DNA of 64,000 nt from Morella rubra (taxonomy: Eukaryota; Streptophyta; Magnoliopsida; Fagales; Myricaceae), in assembly GCA_003952965.2 (NCBI GenBank), contig CM025852.1, forward strand, positions 5,710,753 to 5,774,752, read 5' to 3'. A model generated the notes under the pieces. It worked only from the letters and a program-made list of their open reading frames with translations, was not told the origin of the DNA and searched no databases. Every line of letters starts with the position of its first letter. Within the stretch, counting starts at the first letter, position 1. The translations under genes and the position numbers were made by a program. Below are positions 46,528-56,400 of this stretch, piece after piece.

Positions 46528-47925
46528 CTAATCCACTTTTGTCAAAAACACATCTTTGATGGTTGAGAATGTTCTCCAAAGCTTTGCTTCCTTGAGTGAA
46601 TTTTTCAAGAATAGTGTTTGACGAGTAACCTTGTCTTTGAAAGCTTTGTTCTCAATTTCTAAAGTTGAAACTTTTAGTTTCAATTCCTCATTCTCTAGCT
46701 TCAAATTTCCTTGTTCATTATTTAAGGAATCAAGGTTACTTGTAGCTAGTGAATGCTTCTTTTTCAAAACATTGTATTTGAGTTTAAGCTTTTCAAACGT
46801 AATGTATAACTCATCAAAAACATTTTCTAATTCATTATATGAAGGTTTTGAATCTTCAAGATCCGAGAAATATACCTCATCATCTTCTAGAGCCATGAAG
46901 CACATGTTTGCGATTTCTCCCTCATCTTCTTCATCGGAGGAGCTTGAATCACTATCTTCCCAAGTAGCTTTCATAGCTTTCTTTTTATATTTGAGAAGTG
47001 GACAATCCGCCTTAATGTGACCGGGTTTCTTGCACTTGTAGCAAGTGATGTGGTCCTTCTTGTTATCCATCTTTGGGTATTCCTTCTTTGGCTCTTCTCT
47101 CTTGAAATCTTTGAAGTTCTTCCTTCCTTGCTTTCTCTTGAGGAAGTTTCTAAAATTCCTTGTCATGAGAGCAATATCCTCATCTCCACTATCATCATTA
47201 TCTTCTTCAATCTCAACTACGGAGGATTTCAAGGCTATGCTTCTTCTTTTTGAACTTTCCTCCTCATGTCCCTTCATGGTGATTTCATGAGTCATAAGGG
47301 ATCCAACAAGCTCTTCCAAAGGCAATTTGGTAAGGTCCTTTGCTTCTTGAATAGCGGTGACCTTGGCTTCCCAAGTCTTTGGTAGTGATCTAAGAACTTT
47401 TCTCACCAAATCGGAGTTAGTGTACATTTTTCCAAGAGCATTTAAATCATTTACAATATTAGTAAATCTAGTAAGCATGTCACCAATGTTTTCTTCCGGT
47501 TTCATCTTAAACAATTCATAGCTATGAACTAGCATGCTTATCTTAGATTCTTTCACTTGGTTTGTACCTTCATGAGTGATTTCTAAAGAATGCCAAATTT
47601 CTTTTGCACTAACACAAGTAGATATTCTATTGAATTCACTTCTATCTAAAGCACAATAAAGAATGTTCATAGCTCTAGCATTCATAGAAATTTTCTTCTT
47701 GTCTTCATCGGTATACTCAACCACGGGCTTAGAGACAATTGTCTCACCTACGGCTTTCATAGGGTAGTGAGGTCCATTTAAAATACAAAGCCATAGATCA
47801 AAGTCAATGGATTGAAAATAAATTTTCATCCTTGCTTTCCAATAGGAGTAATCACTTCCATTGAAGGAAGGAGGTCTAGATGTTGAGAGTCCCTCAACAT
47901 GAGAGTTGTTGCTTGAAGTTGCCAT
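46528..47925 (-). CDS. gag of element C (long open frame)
   Basis: A 465-codon frame starts MATSSNNSHVEGLSTSR at 47925. It has a capsid-like region (residues ~1-220), basic linker, CCHC knuckle CYKCKKPGHIKADC (~residue 295), acidic Ser/Asp/Glu stretch, and coiled-coil-like region to the end. A further piece (46579-46283) carries the second knuckle CNFCNKNGHLIFDC. This is the most complete gag of the three copies. It belongs to a fossil element, so no present function is implied. Confidence 0.85.
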   Translation of the reverse strand: MATSSNNSHVEGLSTSRPPSFNGSDYSYWKARMKIYFQSIDFDLWLCILNGPHYPMKAVGETIVSKPVVEYTDEDKKKISMNARAMNILYCALDRSEFNRISTCVSAKEIWHSLEITHEGTNQVKESKISMLVHSYELFKMKPEENIGDMLTRFTNIVNDLNALGKMYTNSDLVRKVLRSLPKTWEAKVTAIQEAKDLTKLPLEELVGSLMTHEITMKGHEEESSKRRSIALKSSVVEIEEDNDDSGDEDIALMTRNFRNFLKRKQGRKNFKDFKREEPKKEYPKMDNKKDHITCYKCKKPGHIKADCPLLKYKKKAMKATWEDSDSSSSDEEDEGEIANMCFMALEDDEVYFSDLEDSKPSYNELENVFDELYITFEKLKLKYNVLKKKHSLATSNLDSLNNEQGNLKLENEELKLKVSTLEIENKAFKDKVTRQTLFLKNSLKEAKLWRTFSTIKDVFLTKVD

Positions 47926-47965
47926 TCTAACTCAAGATTGTTAAATCTTGCTAAAGAGAGCACCA

Positions 47966-47980
47966 AGCTCTGATACCAAT
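47966..47980 (-). promoter_or_regulatory. Primer binding site (initiator tRNA-Met) of element C
   Basis: ATTGGTATCAGAGCT on the minus strand, directly after the 5' LTR. Confidence 0.85.
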
Positions 47981-49298
47981 TGTAAATCCTAGGATTAAGG
48001 CAACCCAAGAGGGGGGAATTGGGTTTCAAAACTTTTTCAAACTCACCCTTTAGAAAGTGTTTGCTAGCTATAAGTCTCACAAAGAGAAGTGATTGCAATA
48101 AAAGATTGAACACAAGAATATATATTGCAACTTAAATAGAGAAATAAAACTTAGAATAAGAAACTAATAGCACAATGTAATGAGATAAGGGAAGAGAAGC
48201 AAACACAAGATTTTTAGGTGGTTCGGCAAACCCGCCTACATCCACCCCTCAAGCTCCTTTACCGAGCCTTGAGGTTTTTTTCACTATGCTCCCTTCAACC
48301 AAGGGAAAGCCTTCCTTACACTTGAGCTTGAGAAACACCTCTTCAAGCCTCAAGAACGAGTTTGAGAACAAACCTCTCTAAACTCCTTCTTTTGATGAAC
48401 AAACCTCACCAAAAGGAAACAAGAGAATCACTCTCTTAATAGTGTATGGGGATGAACAAAATGCTCACTAAAACTCCCTTGATGGAGTAGATATTACAAT
48501 GAGAAATTTCTATCTCTTAAGCTTCACACAACAACAAGGATGTGAAAGTGTTGATTATGTGTGAATGATGTTTGAACAAGGATTGAAAGGTTTTAGATCA
48601 CTCTTGCTTTTGCAAAATGATTTATGTTGTTCAGCAACTTTTAAAAGGCGTAGGAATGGCTTTATATAGGCCTCATAAGAAAAATAGCCGTTTATAGCCG
48701 TTGGAGTCGAGCTGTTAAAAAATCTCGATGAACCGGTCGACCGCTACATGAACCGGTCGACCGCTGCAGGTTAACGTTACACAACGGTCATAATGTCAGA
48801 AGTCAGAACGACTCTTTTTTAAACTTTTTCAAACCAACCGGTCGACCGCTATACCAAGCGGTCGAAGACCGGTCGACCGCTACATGAGCCGGTCGACCTC
48901 CTCAACTTAAGCACATGATCCGGTTGTTTTAAAAACACGATTTTGACCAACTTAAAATACCCAATTTTAAAGACTAACTTCCCATAAGTATATAAAAAGT
49001 TTGGGAGTTTGATTGGGATATTTTAAAGCCATTTAAAAATATTTTTAAATCTTCAAAACAAGAGGTAAAACATTTCATGCAAGTTTTGAAGAAATATGCA
49101 AGTGTGTGGTTCAAATCCTTGTTAAAGATGAAGACTTAGAGTTACAAAGATTACCCTAGCATCTTGAGTCTTCACTTTAAGAGCACTTCCATTGAAGGAG
49201 ATGTTACTTGATTGCTTCGTGCTCACTTTGGATCCGCTTTGCTTCACATCTCAATTACTTCTATTGTTATCATCAAAACATTGATTGTGACTAAAAAA
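47981..49298 (-). repeat. 5' LTR of element C (~1318 bp, outer end altered)
   Basis: Inner end GGATTTACA at 47981. TATA box on the minus strand at 48661-48668, palindrome cluster at 48730-48900. The outer last 7 or so bases differ from TGTTGGC, so the exact end is uncertain by a few bases. Confidence 0.8.
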
Positions 49299-51106
49299 CC
49301 ACACACATAGGGCGAAAGCAATTTCATATCTGCTATTATCAAAACAAAAATTCCAGCCTTTTATGTTTGGAAAATCATCAAATGTACGACTCCTGTCCAA
49401 ATTGGGAATTAAGTCAGACTGAAAAGCATGTAAAATGACTAAAAAGTCCCAAGACAAAATTACTAAAAAATTACCCAAAAAATAAAAAAAAAAAAAATAA
49501 AATAAATAAAAATATTGAAGTAATATTTATTTAAATAAACATATTCGAAAGTCTATTTCATAAAATTTTTATTTTTAAAATTTTGCCTTAGGAGGGCCAT
49601 TATTGATCATTTTGCATACTTTTCAGTTTGATTTAACGATAATTTGGAAGGGGTATATTGATGATTTTCTAAAAGATAAAAAGGCTTAGATTCACGTTTT
49701 GATAATAGTGGATACGAAATTGATTTTGCCTAATAAATACGGGCTAACTATGACTTTTCCCTTTAAATTTAATATTTAGTTAATTACTCGCAAATTAAGG
49801 TTCTAAGAATGGAATTAGTACTGCCCTTTCGTTACACCCTGAGACCATATCTTTGCAAGTACTTAACTCATCCTTTTCAAATTAGTTTAAACTTTAGGAT
49901 TATAATTTTCCTAACCTTTAACAATATTGTGCTTATCTTTCTAAAACTGCAATTTTTTTGACCTTTTGTTTCTCTTTTCTCAGAAAGCCTTAATACAAAG
50001 CCACAGCGTTTGGTGACATTCATGAGCAGAGAGATCAAGTCAAAGATGAGATTAGATGTCTGAATCATGTTGACGCTATTATAATTTATTCATTGTCTCC
50101 ACCACTGAGAGGTGTCTGAATTGGTGTCTAGGAGAGAGAGGATTGCATATGAGCTTATCCAAAAAAAACCATTTCTCACTAGCACTAAAATTGATATTTT
50201 TATCCTTAACTTTTTCCTGTATTGACAATAATATATGGATTTTTTAATTTCAAAAACTAAAAAATAAAAAATAAAAAATATTAAAATCTTCTCTATTCAC
50301 AATCTCTCTTCTCATTAAATCATCTATTCTTTAAAATAAATATAATAAATTCAATCAAATCATCTATGTCTTCACTCTTTCATTAACTCTAGTAAATCTC
50401 TAACTTTTTTCAACATCTATACAACCATATTACAAAATTTTCACTTTAGCTTTCACAAACTCTCATAAAAATTTCATTCTCTCTAAATTTTCTTACAGCA
50501 TCCAAAATTTTTGATAGTTTCTCAAAAGTTTCAATTTGCCAAAATGCCCGGTCCCATTATGTTTGGAGGTGAAGAATTTTTGAAAATTGTGTCATGACAG
50601 CAATCGTCTTCTCTCATGCATGTAGTCGTTCATTGTTCTACCAAAAAAAAAAAAAAAAAACTAGAAACCTCAAATAAATTACAGAAAAATACAAAATAAG
50701 GAGACACAAATTGAATTAAATTGTAAAAAAATACAAATTAAATTAGAAAAATAGACAAAATTTTGTAAAAATTCTAAAAAATGGATGGCCCTCAAATCAT
50801 TGAAATAACATGAAATCACAGAAACTTGGTGAACGACAAAAAAAAATAAAAATAATAAGAGACAAAAATTGAAATAAAAAATCCTTAGAAGAGAAAAAAG
50901 AAAAAAGAAAAAAAAAAGAGGAACCAATAACGCAACAAAAATATTAGAAAACAAAAACAAAACAAAGGAGACTAAAAAGCAAGATCTTAAGGAATGACGA
51001 TTTTTCCTGTTTTTAATTTTTCACCCATTCTGCGTAGGTCCAAAATTACCATCAACGCGTATTCCAATGGAAGTGGCCCCATCAAAGCCCAAAGTCCCCT
51101 GCTGAG
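49299..51106. other. AT-rich spacer, no gene seen
   Basis: Low-complexity A/T-rich sequence with poly(A) runs (for example near 49480 and 50642). The open frame at 50679-50960 is Phe/Leu-rich and follows composition only. TTTTGCCTTAGGAGGGCC at 49583 resembles the inner end of a hAT element but has no clear partner. Confidence 0.55.
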
Positions 51107-51270
51107 CAGGACCGGCTCAATTAAAAAACAAAAAAAGGTCTAAGGAAAAAATTGTAAGTGAGGTTTTTTAATTTTTAATATAAATTTTTAATAGATACTT
51201 ACTTAAAAGTACTCTTTTATATAATAAAATTAAAAAAATCTTTTGGGACTAAAATTCTAGGCACTCCAAA
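51107..51270 (+). mobile_element. Possible hAT-type end fragment
   Basis: CAGGACCGGCTCA followed 30 bases later by AGGTCTAAGGAAAAAATT resembles a plant hAT terminal repeat with its sub-terminal GGCCTAAGGC motif, as in the element at 6933. No convincing right end or target duplication was found. Confidence 0.3.
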
Positions 51271-51567
51271 ATTTAAGCCATAATAAAATAACTACACAAA
51301 ATTATCTTTCTCACTTTTTCACCAACTCCAATATACTAAAATATAAAAAATTCATTTCAATCATCTCTCTCTCAAAGTTTAATTTGTAGCATTTTTTGGT
51401 CCACTTAATATGTATGTTAACATAGCTCTTTTTTCTTGCTTAGATTTTGATATGGATACAGATGGAAAACGTTTTATGTGGTAGGCTTGCTTTTGTTTCT
51501 TATATTTTCCGTTGCTTGAATGTTATCCTTTAAATGTCTTATTGTCTGAGTGATTTATGTTTTGTAG

Positions 51568-51934
51568 AAGGTTGAAGCAGTAAGGAACAAGAACAGTGTC
51601 GATCAATTATATTTGAGTAGCACGCAAGAGTTGGCATCACAGATTTTGGCAATTTCTTTTAATGAGAAGGAACTTGTCGAGATAGATAGGTTGATACTAC
51701 TGCCAGAGTCCTTCCCCATGAAGGAGAGCTGTTGCCAATTTTCTTTCTTTGACATCAAATTTATTATAGTTGTTGTATGATTGATTATGAACAGATATCC
51801 TCCAAGAAACTAAATAAATTTTCTCTGTTTTCTCCTTTTAGTGATGGGATTCGGGGTTTCACACGTCTGAGCGATCAGGATACTGAAATGGTTCAGAGGA
51901 AAGTAAAGAACAACGTTGAAGAGAACTGTGTCTT
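51568..51934 (+). pseudogene. Two exon-like segments of an unrecognised host gene
   Basis: Segment 51568-51689 follows TTTTGTAG and reads KVEAVRNKNSVDQLYLSS, then ELASQILAISFNEKELVEID; it ends at a GT. Segment 51842-51934 follows CTCCTTTTAG and reads DGIRGFTRLSDQDTEMVQRK then NNVEENCV, ending at GTAAGG. The phases of the two segments agree across the intervening 152-bp intron-like gap. Two weaker candidates flank them: 51444-51480, and 52014-52065 (MSFETAAVVAHIARLLEG in one frame), but their frames do not join cleanly. I do not recognise the protein. It may be a gene fragment or pseudogene, cut on the right by the LINE. Confidence 0.35.
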
Positions 51935-53616
51935 GTAAGGAAACGAATATAGACGCCCATTTTTCAAGTCGTCTCCTTTTTGTTCTCTGATATTACCTTT
52001 ATTTATGTTTCAGATATGTCTTTTGAGACAGCAGCTGTTGTTGCACATATTGCTCGTTTGCTTGAAGGTGTTAATACGCCCATTTAATGAAATGCACCTG
52101 GGCAGCAATATTCCACAAAGGAGTCGTCGAGTTCCCATTCACTTCATTGCAAAGTAGAAGAGAATCACATTAAAAAATAACCTGGTTCCAGCCTATATCC
52201 AGAGCCTGTTTCATCGCAGTTTTCACTGCTATTACTTAACCAAGCAAAGAGTCTATAGCATGCATTCGTTCCAGGCAAACATAATAGAGAGAACTATGAT
52301 AGTCTTTGCAAGACATTGCTATAAAGGACCCATTCGCACGCACTGCAACATCATTATTAATTTTCATCCACCCACGATCTGGAGGCTTCCAAATCTGATT
52401 ATAAGCACGCTTCATATCACACCATGCTATTAGATGCTTTCCACCCTCACTTTAACTGAATCAATGAGATTTTGCAGAATCACCATCTCCTGGCGATGAA
52501 TCACAGCATTTCGAGCCTGCCACAAGTATAAAAAACAATCGCTGCATTGATACCACAACGTTTATAGTCTGAATCCCGAAGAGACATTCTGCTCATATCC
52601 AGAATGATAAATTTAATGCAGTCCACCGTAGAATTAAGAGGCAGCCGAGTAATATTCAATGGCCAACAAGACTGACGCCAAAGGACTCTAGCCACACAGC
52701 AAAAAACAAAAAGATGAAGAGAGTAATTCAACACCATTCAAGCATGATGTACAGGGTACCCAATCCACAAAATTTAGGGATTCATGATGAGCATACATCT
52801 TACGTAAAGGAAGGGCGCTGGAGGCTAATTTCCACAGCAGAAGTTTGAGACGATCTTGGAGTTCAAGCTTCCAGATTTTGGACCAAAGAGGATTTGTTCA
52901 ATTGCAAGTGTGGAGGACAACGTCTGGCTTTTTGCAAAGAAACCACTGACTTAACCGAAAATTCCCCTTAGGGGTCATCAGTCCAGATAATCTGATCTCT
53001 CTGATCAGGTCTTGGGGCAAGCAGTTGAAGGATAAATTTAGCAGATTCTTCTTCAAACAAAGCTCGAACAAGTATAGATTTCCATAAACCTCTATTCGAA
53101 ACAACCAAATCTGCAACCACTTGTAATGAAGGGTCATCAGTTCTCCAAGTAGGTTTCTCTTGTGGATGCCAAGGGAGCCATGGATCATTTCGGAGATCAA
53201 CTTGAGAGCAACAGCGGGGAATGAAACACCAGCCCTGCACAATAATATCTTGAACTTGAGGATGCCTTTCCACATCCAAGAAGAAGTGGACTGAGGAGTC
53301 GCTGATAAAAACGTAGAGCCATTGAAATATTTAGCTTGAAAATCAAAGCACACAGATTGTCGGGCTGTGTGAAAATCCTCCATGCTAGTTTAGCAATCAA
53401 TGCTAAATTGACTTCATATGATCGACGAATACCAAGACCCTCATTTGCCTTAGGAAGGCAGATTAGGTCCCAAGCCTTAGGAGTGAAGTTTCGGGATTTG
53501 TTGGTAGGAAACCCCACCAAAAATCCTTTAAAATCCTATCCAAGTCTGCACACCAGCCCTTGGTAGCAAAAAAGTAGCCGTACAATATTGTGGCAACGCA
53601 GTAGCTACAGCCTTTA

Positions 53617-53955
53617 TCAAAGTGGTGCGCCTAGCTTGGGAAAGAGTCTTGGCTTTCCACAAGCAACCTTCGTCAAAACCTTAGTCTTAATGTCCTCAAA
53701 GGTCACTTTTTTTGATCTTCCAATAAAAAGAGGAAGCCCAAGATACTTACTAGAAGGATCCATGACCTTGAGTTGGAAAATATTTCTCAAAGAAGCTATC
53801 ACTTCTGGATGTGTGTTCATGCTATAGAAAATTGCAGACTTTGAATAATTCACAAGCTGGCTGGACCATTTGGTGTAATGATCAAGCAAAGCTTTTATTT
53901 CCATTCCTTCCCTTCCATTCGCACGGAAAAACAATAACGGATTGTCAGCAAACAT
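53617..53955 (-). pseudogene. LINE reverse transcriptase segment with altered catalytic box
   Basis: A 112-codon open frame starts MFADNPLLFFRANG and continues SSQLVNYSKSAIFYS and DPSSKYLGLPLFIGRSKKVT, the conserved stretch after the reverse transcriptase catalytic box. In active L1 proteins the box is (F/Y)ADD. Here the second Asp is Asn, which would abolish metal binding. Upstream, a G-rich tract and a 14-bp duplication disrupt the frame. Confidence 0.8.
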
Positions 53956-53968
53956 AATATGAGTAACC

Positions 53969-53997
53969 GGGGCGGGGGCGGGGCGGGGGGGGGGGCG
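53969..53997 (+). repeat. G-rich tract inside LINE
   Basis: About 29 bases of G interrupted by single C residues, with four or more runs of at least four G. It could form a G-quadruplex. It lies right next to the reverse transcriptase box and has no counterpart in LINE proteins. Confidence 0.85.
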
Positions 53998-54013
53998 CAG
54001 ATCTTGCTACTTT

Positions 54014-54041
54014 GGTCCCATGAATTAGGTCCCATGAATTA
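54014..54041. repeat. 14-bp tandem duplication in LINE
   Basis: GGTCCCATGAATTA occurs twice in direct succession (54014-54027 and 54028-54041), just beside the G-rich tract. Confidence 0.9.
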
Positions 54042-54632
54042 CACCCAAATATTCAGCCCTACCAATGAGATGAGTGAGGACCTCAGTAGCCAAAATGAAT
54101 AAGAACGGGGACAAAGGATCCCCTTACCGCAACACACGATGAGGAGTGACAAGACCAAAGGGACCCGCACCATTGAGCAATAGAGAGAATTCATAGTGAA
54201 AGTCAATTGGTCCAATTGTCCGTAATCCCTCAAGCCTATGTAGGCCCCTATTTCCATAATCTTAATGGCAGCCAGCCCTTTACAGTCTTGTTTGAGCTTC
54301 ATAGAATGGAAGAGTTCCTAACAAACCAGACATATTCTTGTATTAAACGGCCAGAACAAATGCTGCCTGAGGAGCAGAAATTAACTTTGGCATGACCTTT
54401 TTTAATCTACAGGTCAGAATTTTAGAAATTATCTTATAGGCCGAAAATGACCCACTAAGGAAAGGCCGGAGATCTTAGGAATTAATGCAATAAAACGTAT
54501 GATTAAGTTGAGCTGCAAGGCACCGAAATAGAAAAAACTTTGAACCTTATCAATTACTTCCATTTTAACCCACGGGTCAATAGTGTTGATAGAAGTGGCA
54601 GTCAACCCATCGGGCCAAGGGCTTTATGAGCA

Positions 54633-54637
54633 CCAAT
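54633..54637. repeat. Target-site duplication of element E, left copy
   Basis: CCAAT before the LTR at 54638; the same five bases at 59993-59997 follow the other LTR. Confidence 0.85.
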
Positions 54638-55109
54638 TCTCAAAGAAAGGACCAGCTCACCACCTCAGCATCCCGACCAGCTCACTACCCCGGCATCCCT
54701 GACCAGCTCACCAGCCCCGGCATTCTGACTTGAGCATAGCTCACCATCTCGGCATCCCGACCAGCTCACCACACAAGCGCATTTGCTCCACTCCTTTGCC
54801 AGAGCTTTGTTACAGAGCACCTGTAGCGCGAACCATCGAACCATCCTCCTCTTGAGAGTCACTCTGTTCAAGCCTCTGTCTACGTGGTCCTTTCTCCATC
54901 CACCAACCGCACTACTTTACAACGACCAATTATATTCTGCCCTTTGTATAGTTTCTATTAATTTATTTTATTATTCTTAGCTTTTTTTTTTTTTTTTTTC
55001 TGCAACTCGGTGGTATTTGTATTATGCTCGACCCTTTGTGACAACTTAGTGAGATCGATTGTTTTCTCTCATTTCTTTCTCTCTATCATCTTCCTCACAT
55101 TTTCCAACA
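54638..55109 (+). repeat. 5' LTR of element E (472 bp) with internal minisatellite
   Basis: TCTCAAAGAAAGG at its start matches the 3' LTR start. The end ...CATTTTCCAACA abuts the primer site TGGTATCAGAAGC. It is about 115 bp longer than the 3' LTR, mostly because of a repeat at 54651-54775. Confidence 0.85.
54651..54775 (+). repeat. ~26-bp minisatellite in 5' LTR of element E
   Basis: Four to five imperfect copies of ACCAGCTCACCA--C-CGGCATCCCG. The 3' LTR of the same element has no such expansion, so the repeat grew after insertion or was lost from the other copy. Confidence 0.8.
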
Positions 55110-55122
55110 TGGTATCAGAAGC
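55110..55122 (+). promoter_or_regulatory. Primer binding site of element E
   Basis: TGGTATCAGAAGC directly follows the LTR, close to the usual tRNA-Met site. Confidence 0.75.
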
Positions 55123-55213
55123 AAGGAAGCTTCTCCTGCAACTATTCTCTGTTAGCATTTCTGCATCTCAACCTCTCATCATCCTTTTATTCCCTCTCTT
55201 TAGTTCTGAAATA

Positions 55214-56400
55214 TGTCTACTGAAGGGACCGTATCAGTAACCACATCCTCCTGTTTCTTCCCTTTTCACTCCTACTGAGGATCCTAACAGTTCTTATTTC
55301 CTCCATCACAGTGATAATGCTAACACTGTGATTATCACCCCTCCTTTGACCGGACCAAATTATCTCAGCTGGAATCGTTCTTTCACCCTTGCTATCTCAA
55401 TCAAGAACAAACTGGGTTTTCTTGATGGTTCGGTTGTGACCCCAAGTCAAACAGATTCCCTCTTCTCTCTCATGGTTTATGTTGTAACAATCTTATTCTC
55501 TCTTGGATTTTAAATTCAGTGTCTAAGGATATCGCATCCAATGTGCTATATATCAACTCTGCCAAGCAAGTTTGGGATAAGCTCAAGACACGTTTCTCTC
55601 AACCAGATGATGCATGAATTATCATCTTCAACATAACTCAGCTCCATTGTTCAGAATAGCCTATCTGTAACTGATTATTTTACTAGCTCAATGGTATTTG
55701 GGAAGAACTTCGAAACTATCGACCTTGCCATGTTGTACCTGTGGTAACTGCACCTGTAATGCCTTGAAATCTGTTGGAGATGCACAGCAACAGGGCTATG
55801 TATTTAAGTTCCTGATGGGTTTGAATGACTCCTTTGCTGGAGTGAGAGGTTAGTTATTCTAATGAGTCCCCTGCCCTCTTTAGACAAGGTCTTTTCCTTG
55901 GTCTTGCAAGACTAACGTCAGAGGGAGGCTCGTGTGTTAGTCATGCCCACAACAAAACTCTCTGCTCTTGCTGCCTACTGGAATTCTTTCAAGAAGAAAG
56001 GACATCAGATGTGACTTGTAATCATTGTGGGAAAGTAGGGCATAACAAGGAGAAGTGTTATAGATTGATAGGTTTCCCTCCGAACTTCAAGTTCACTAAG
56101 ACTAAGCCTCATTTTGGTTCTGATGGCAGCCATTCAACACATCAAGTGGTTTTGCAGATAGAAGAGAAAAAGGAACTAGATATAGCACAATTGCCATTCA
56201 CTTGGGCACAAGTTCAGCAACTCATTGCTCTTGCTAGTGCTCAGAATCTTCAGCTTGAGGGTCCTACCACCACAGCTTCTCCTCCCAATCCGAACTCTCT
56301 TAAGCCTCAATCCTCCAGTTCTAACATGGTAGGTACTGGTTTATGTCTTTCTACCATTACTGTTCCCAATAATTCTTTTGTTTCCTTGCCAATCACTCAT
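55214..56400 (+). pseudogene. gag of element E
   Basis: N-terminal copia gag block (TGPNYLSWNRSFTLAI, KNKLGFLDGS) at about 55340-55420. The middle is decayed, and a CCHC zinc knuckle CNHCGKVGHNKEKCYRLIGF lies at about 56014-56075 followed by a Ser/Pro-rich tail. Broken in several places. It once formed the particle core. Confidence 0.8.

Larger units (their letters stand above)
39782..49298 (-). mobile_element. SIRE-lineage Ty1/copia element C, minus strand
   Basis: LTRs lie at 47981 to about 49298 (5') and 39782-41100 (3'), with primer site, gag, pol, extra gene and purine tract as in A and B. Its outer 5' end departs from the family end in the last few bases (GACTAAAA then AACCACAC). No target duplication matches the array side (TTAGG). 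It is the best-preserved of the three copies, with about three breaks visible, but is still treated as a fossil. The 3' LTR touches the array at the same unit position as element B. Confidence 0.88.
52085..54632 (-). mobile_element. L1-type LINE, 3' portion (reverse transcriptase to RNase H), minus strand
   Basis: From right to left on the minus strand: KALGPDGL-type block (54620), [16 protein letters not shown]-like block (about 54120), MFADN box (about 53950), KYLGLPLFIGRSKK (about 53735), WDLICLPKANEGLGIR (about 53460), AKYFNGSTFL, the DPWLPWHPQEKPTW region, and a zinc-binding/RNase H-like tail (GWMKINNDVAVRANGSFIAM near 52350). The order is that of plant L1 ORF2. Several stops and frameshifts are present, and the catalytic FADD motif reads FADN. 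No poly(A)-type tail occurs at the left end, so the 3' end is lost near 52085. Confidence 0.85.

Noticed and set aside
34578-49298. Right half as a pure assembly mirror of the left half
   Set aside because: The arms differ at scattered bases, in unit lengths, in LTR details and in outer flanks, which a simple mirrored contig would not show. An assembly join at 34577 still needs read support.
50679-50960. Phe/Leu-rich open frame with membrane-like character
   Set aside because: It follows from poly(A)/AAAT-rich composition on the other strand; no start context or neighbours support it.
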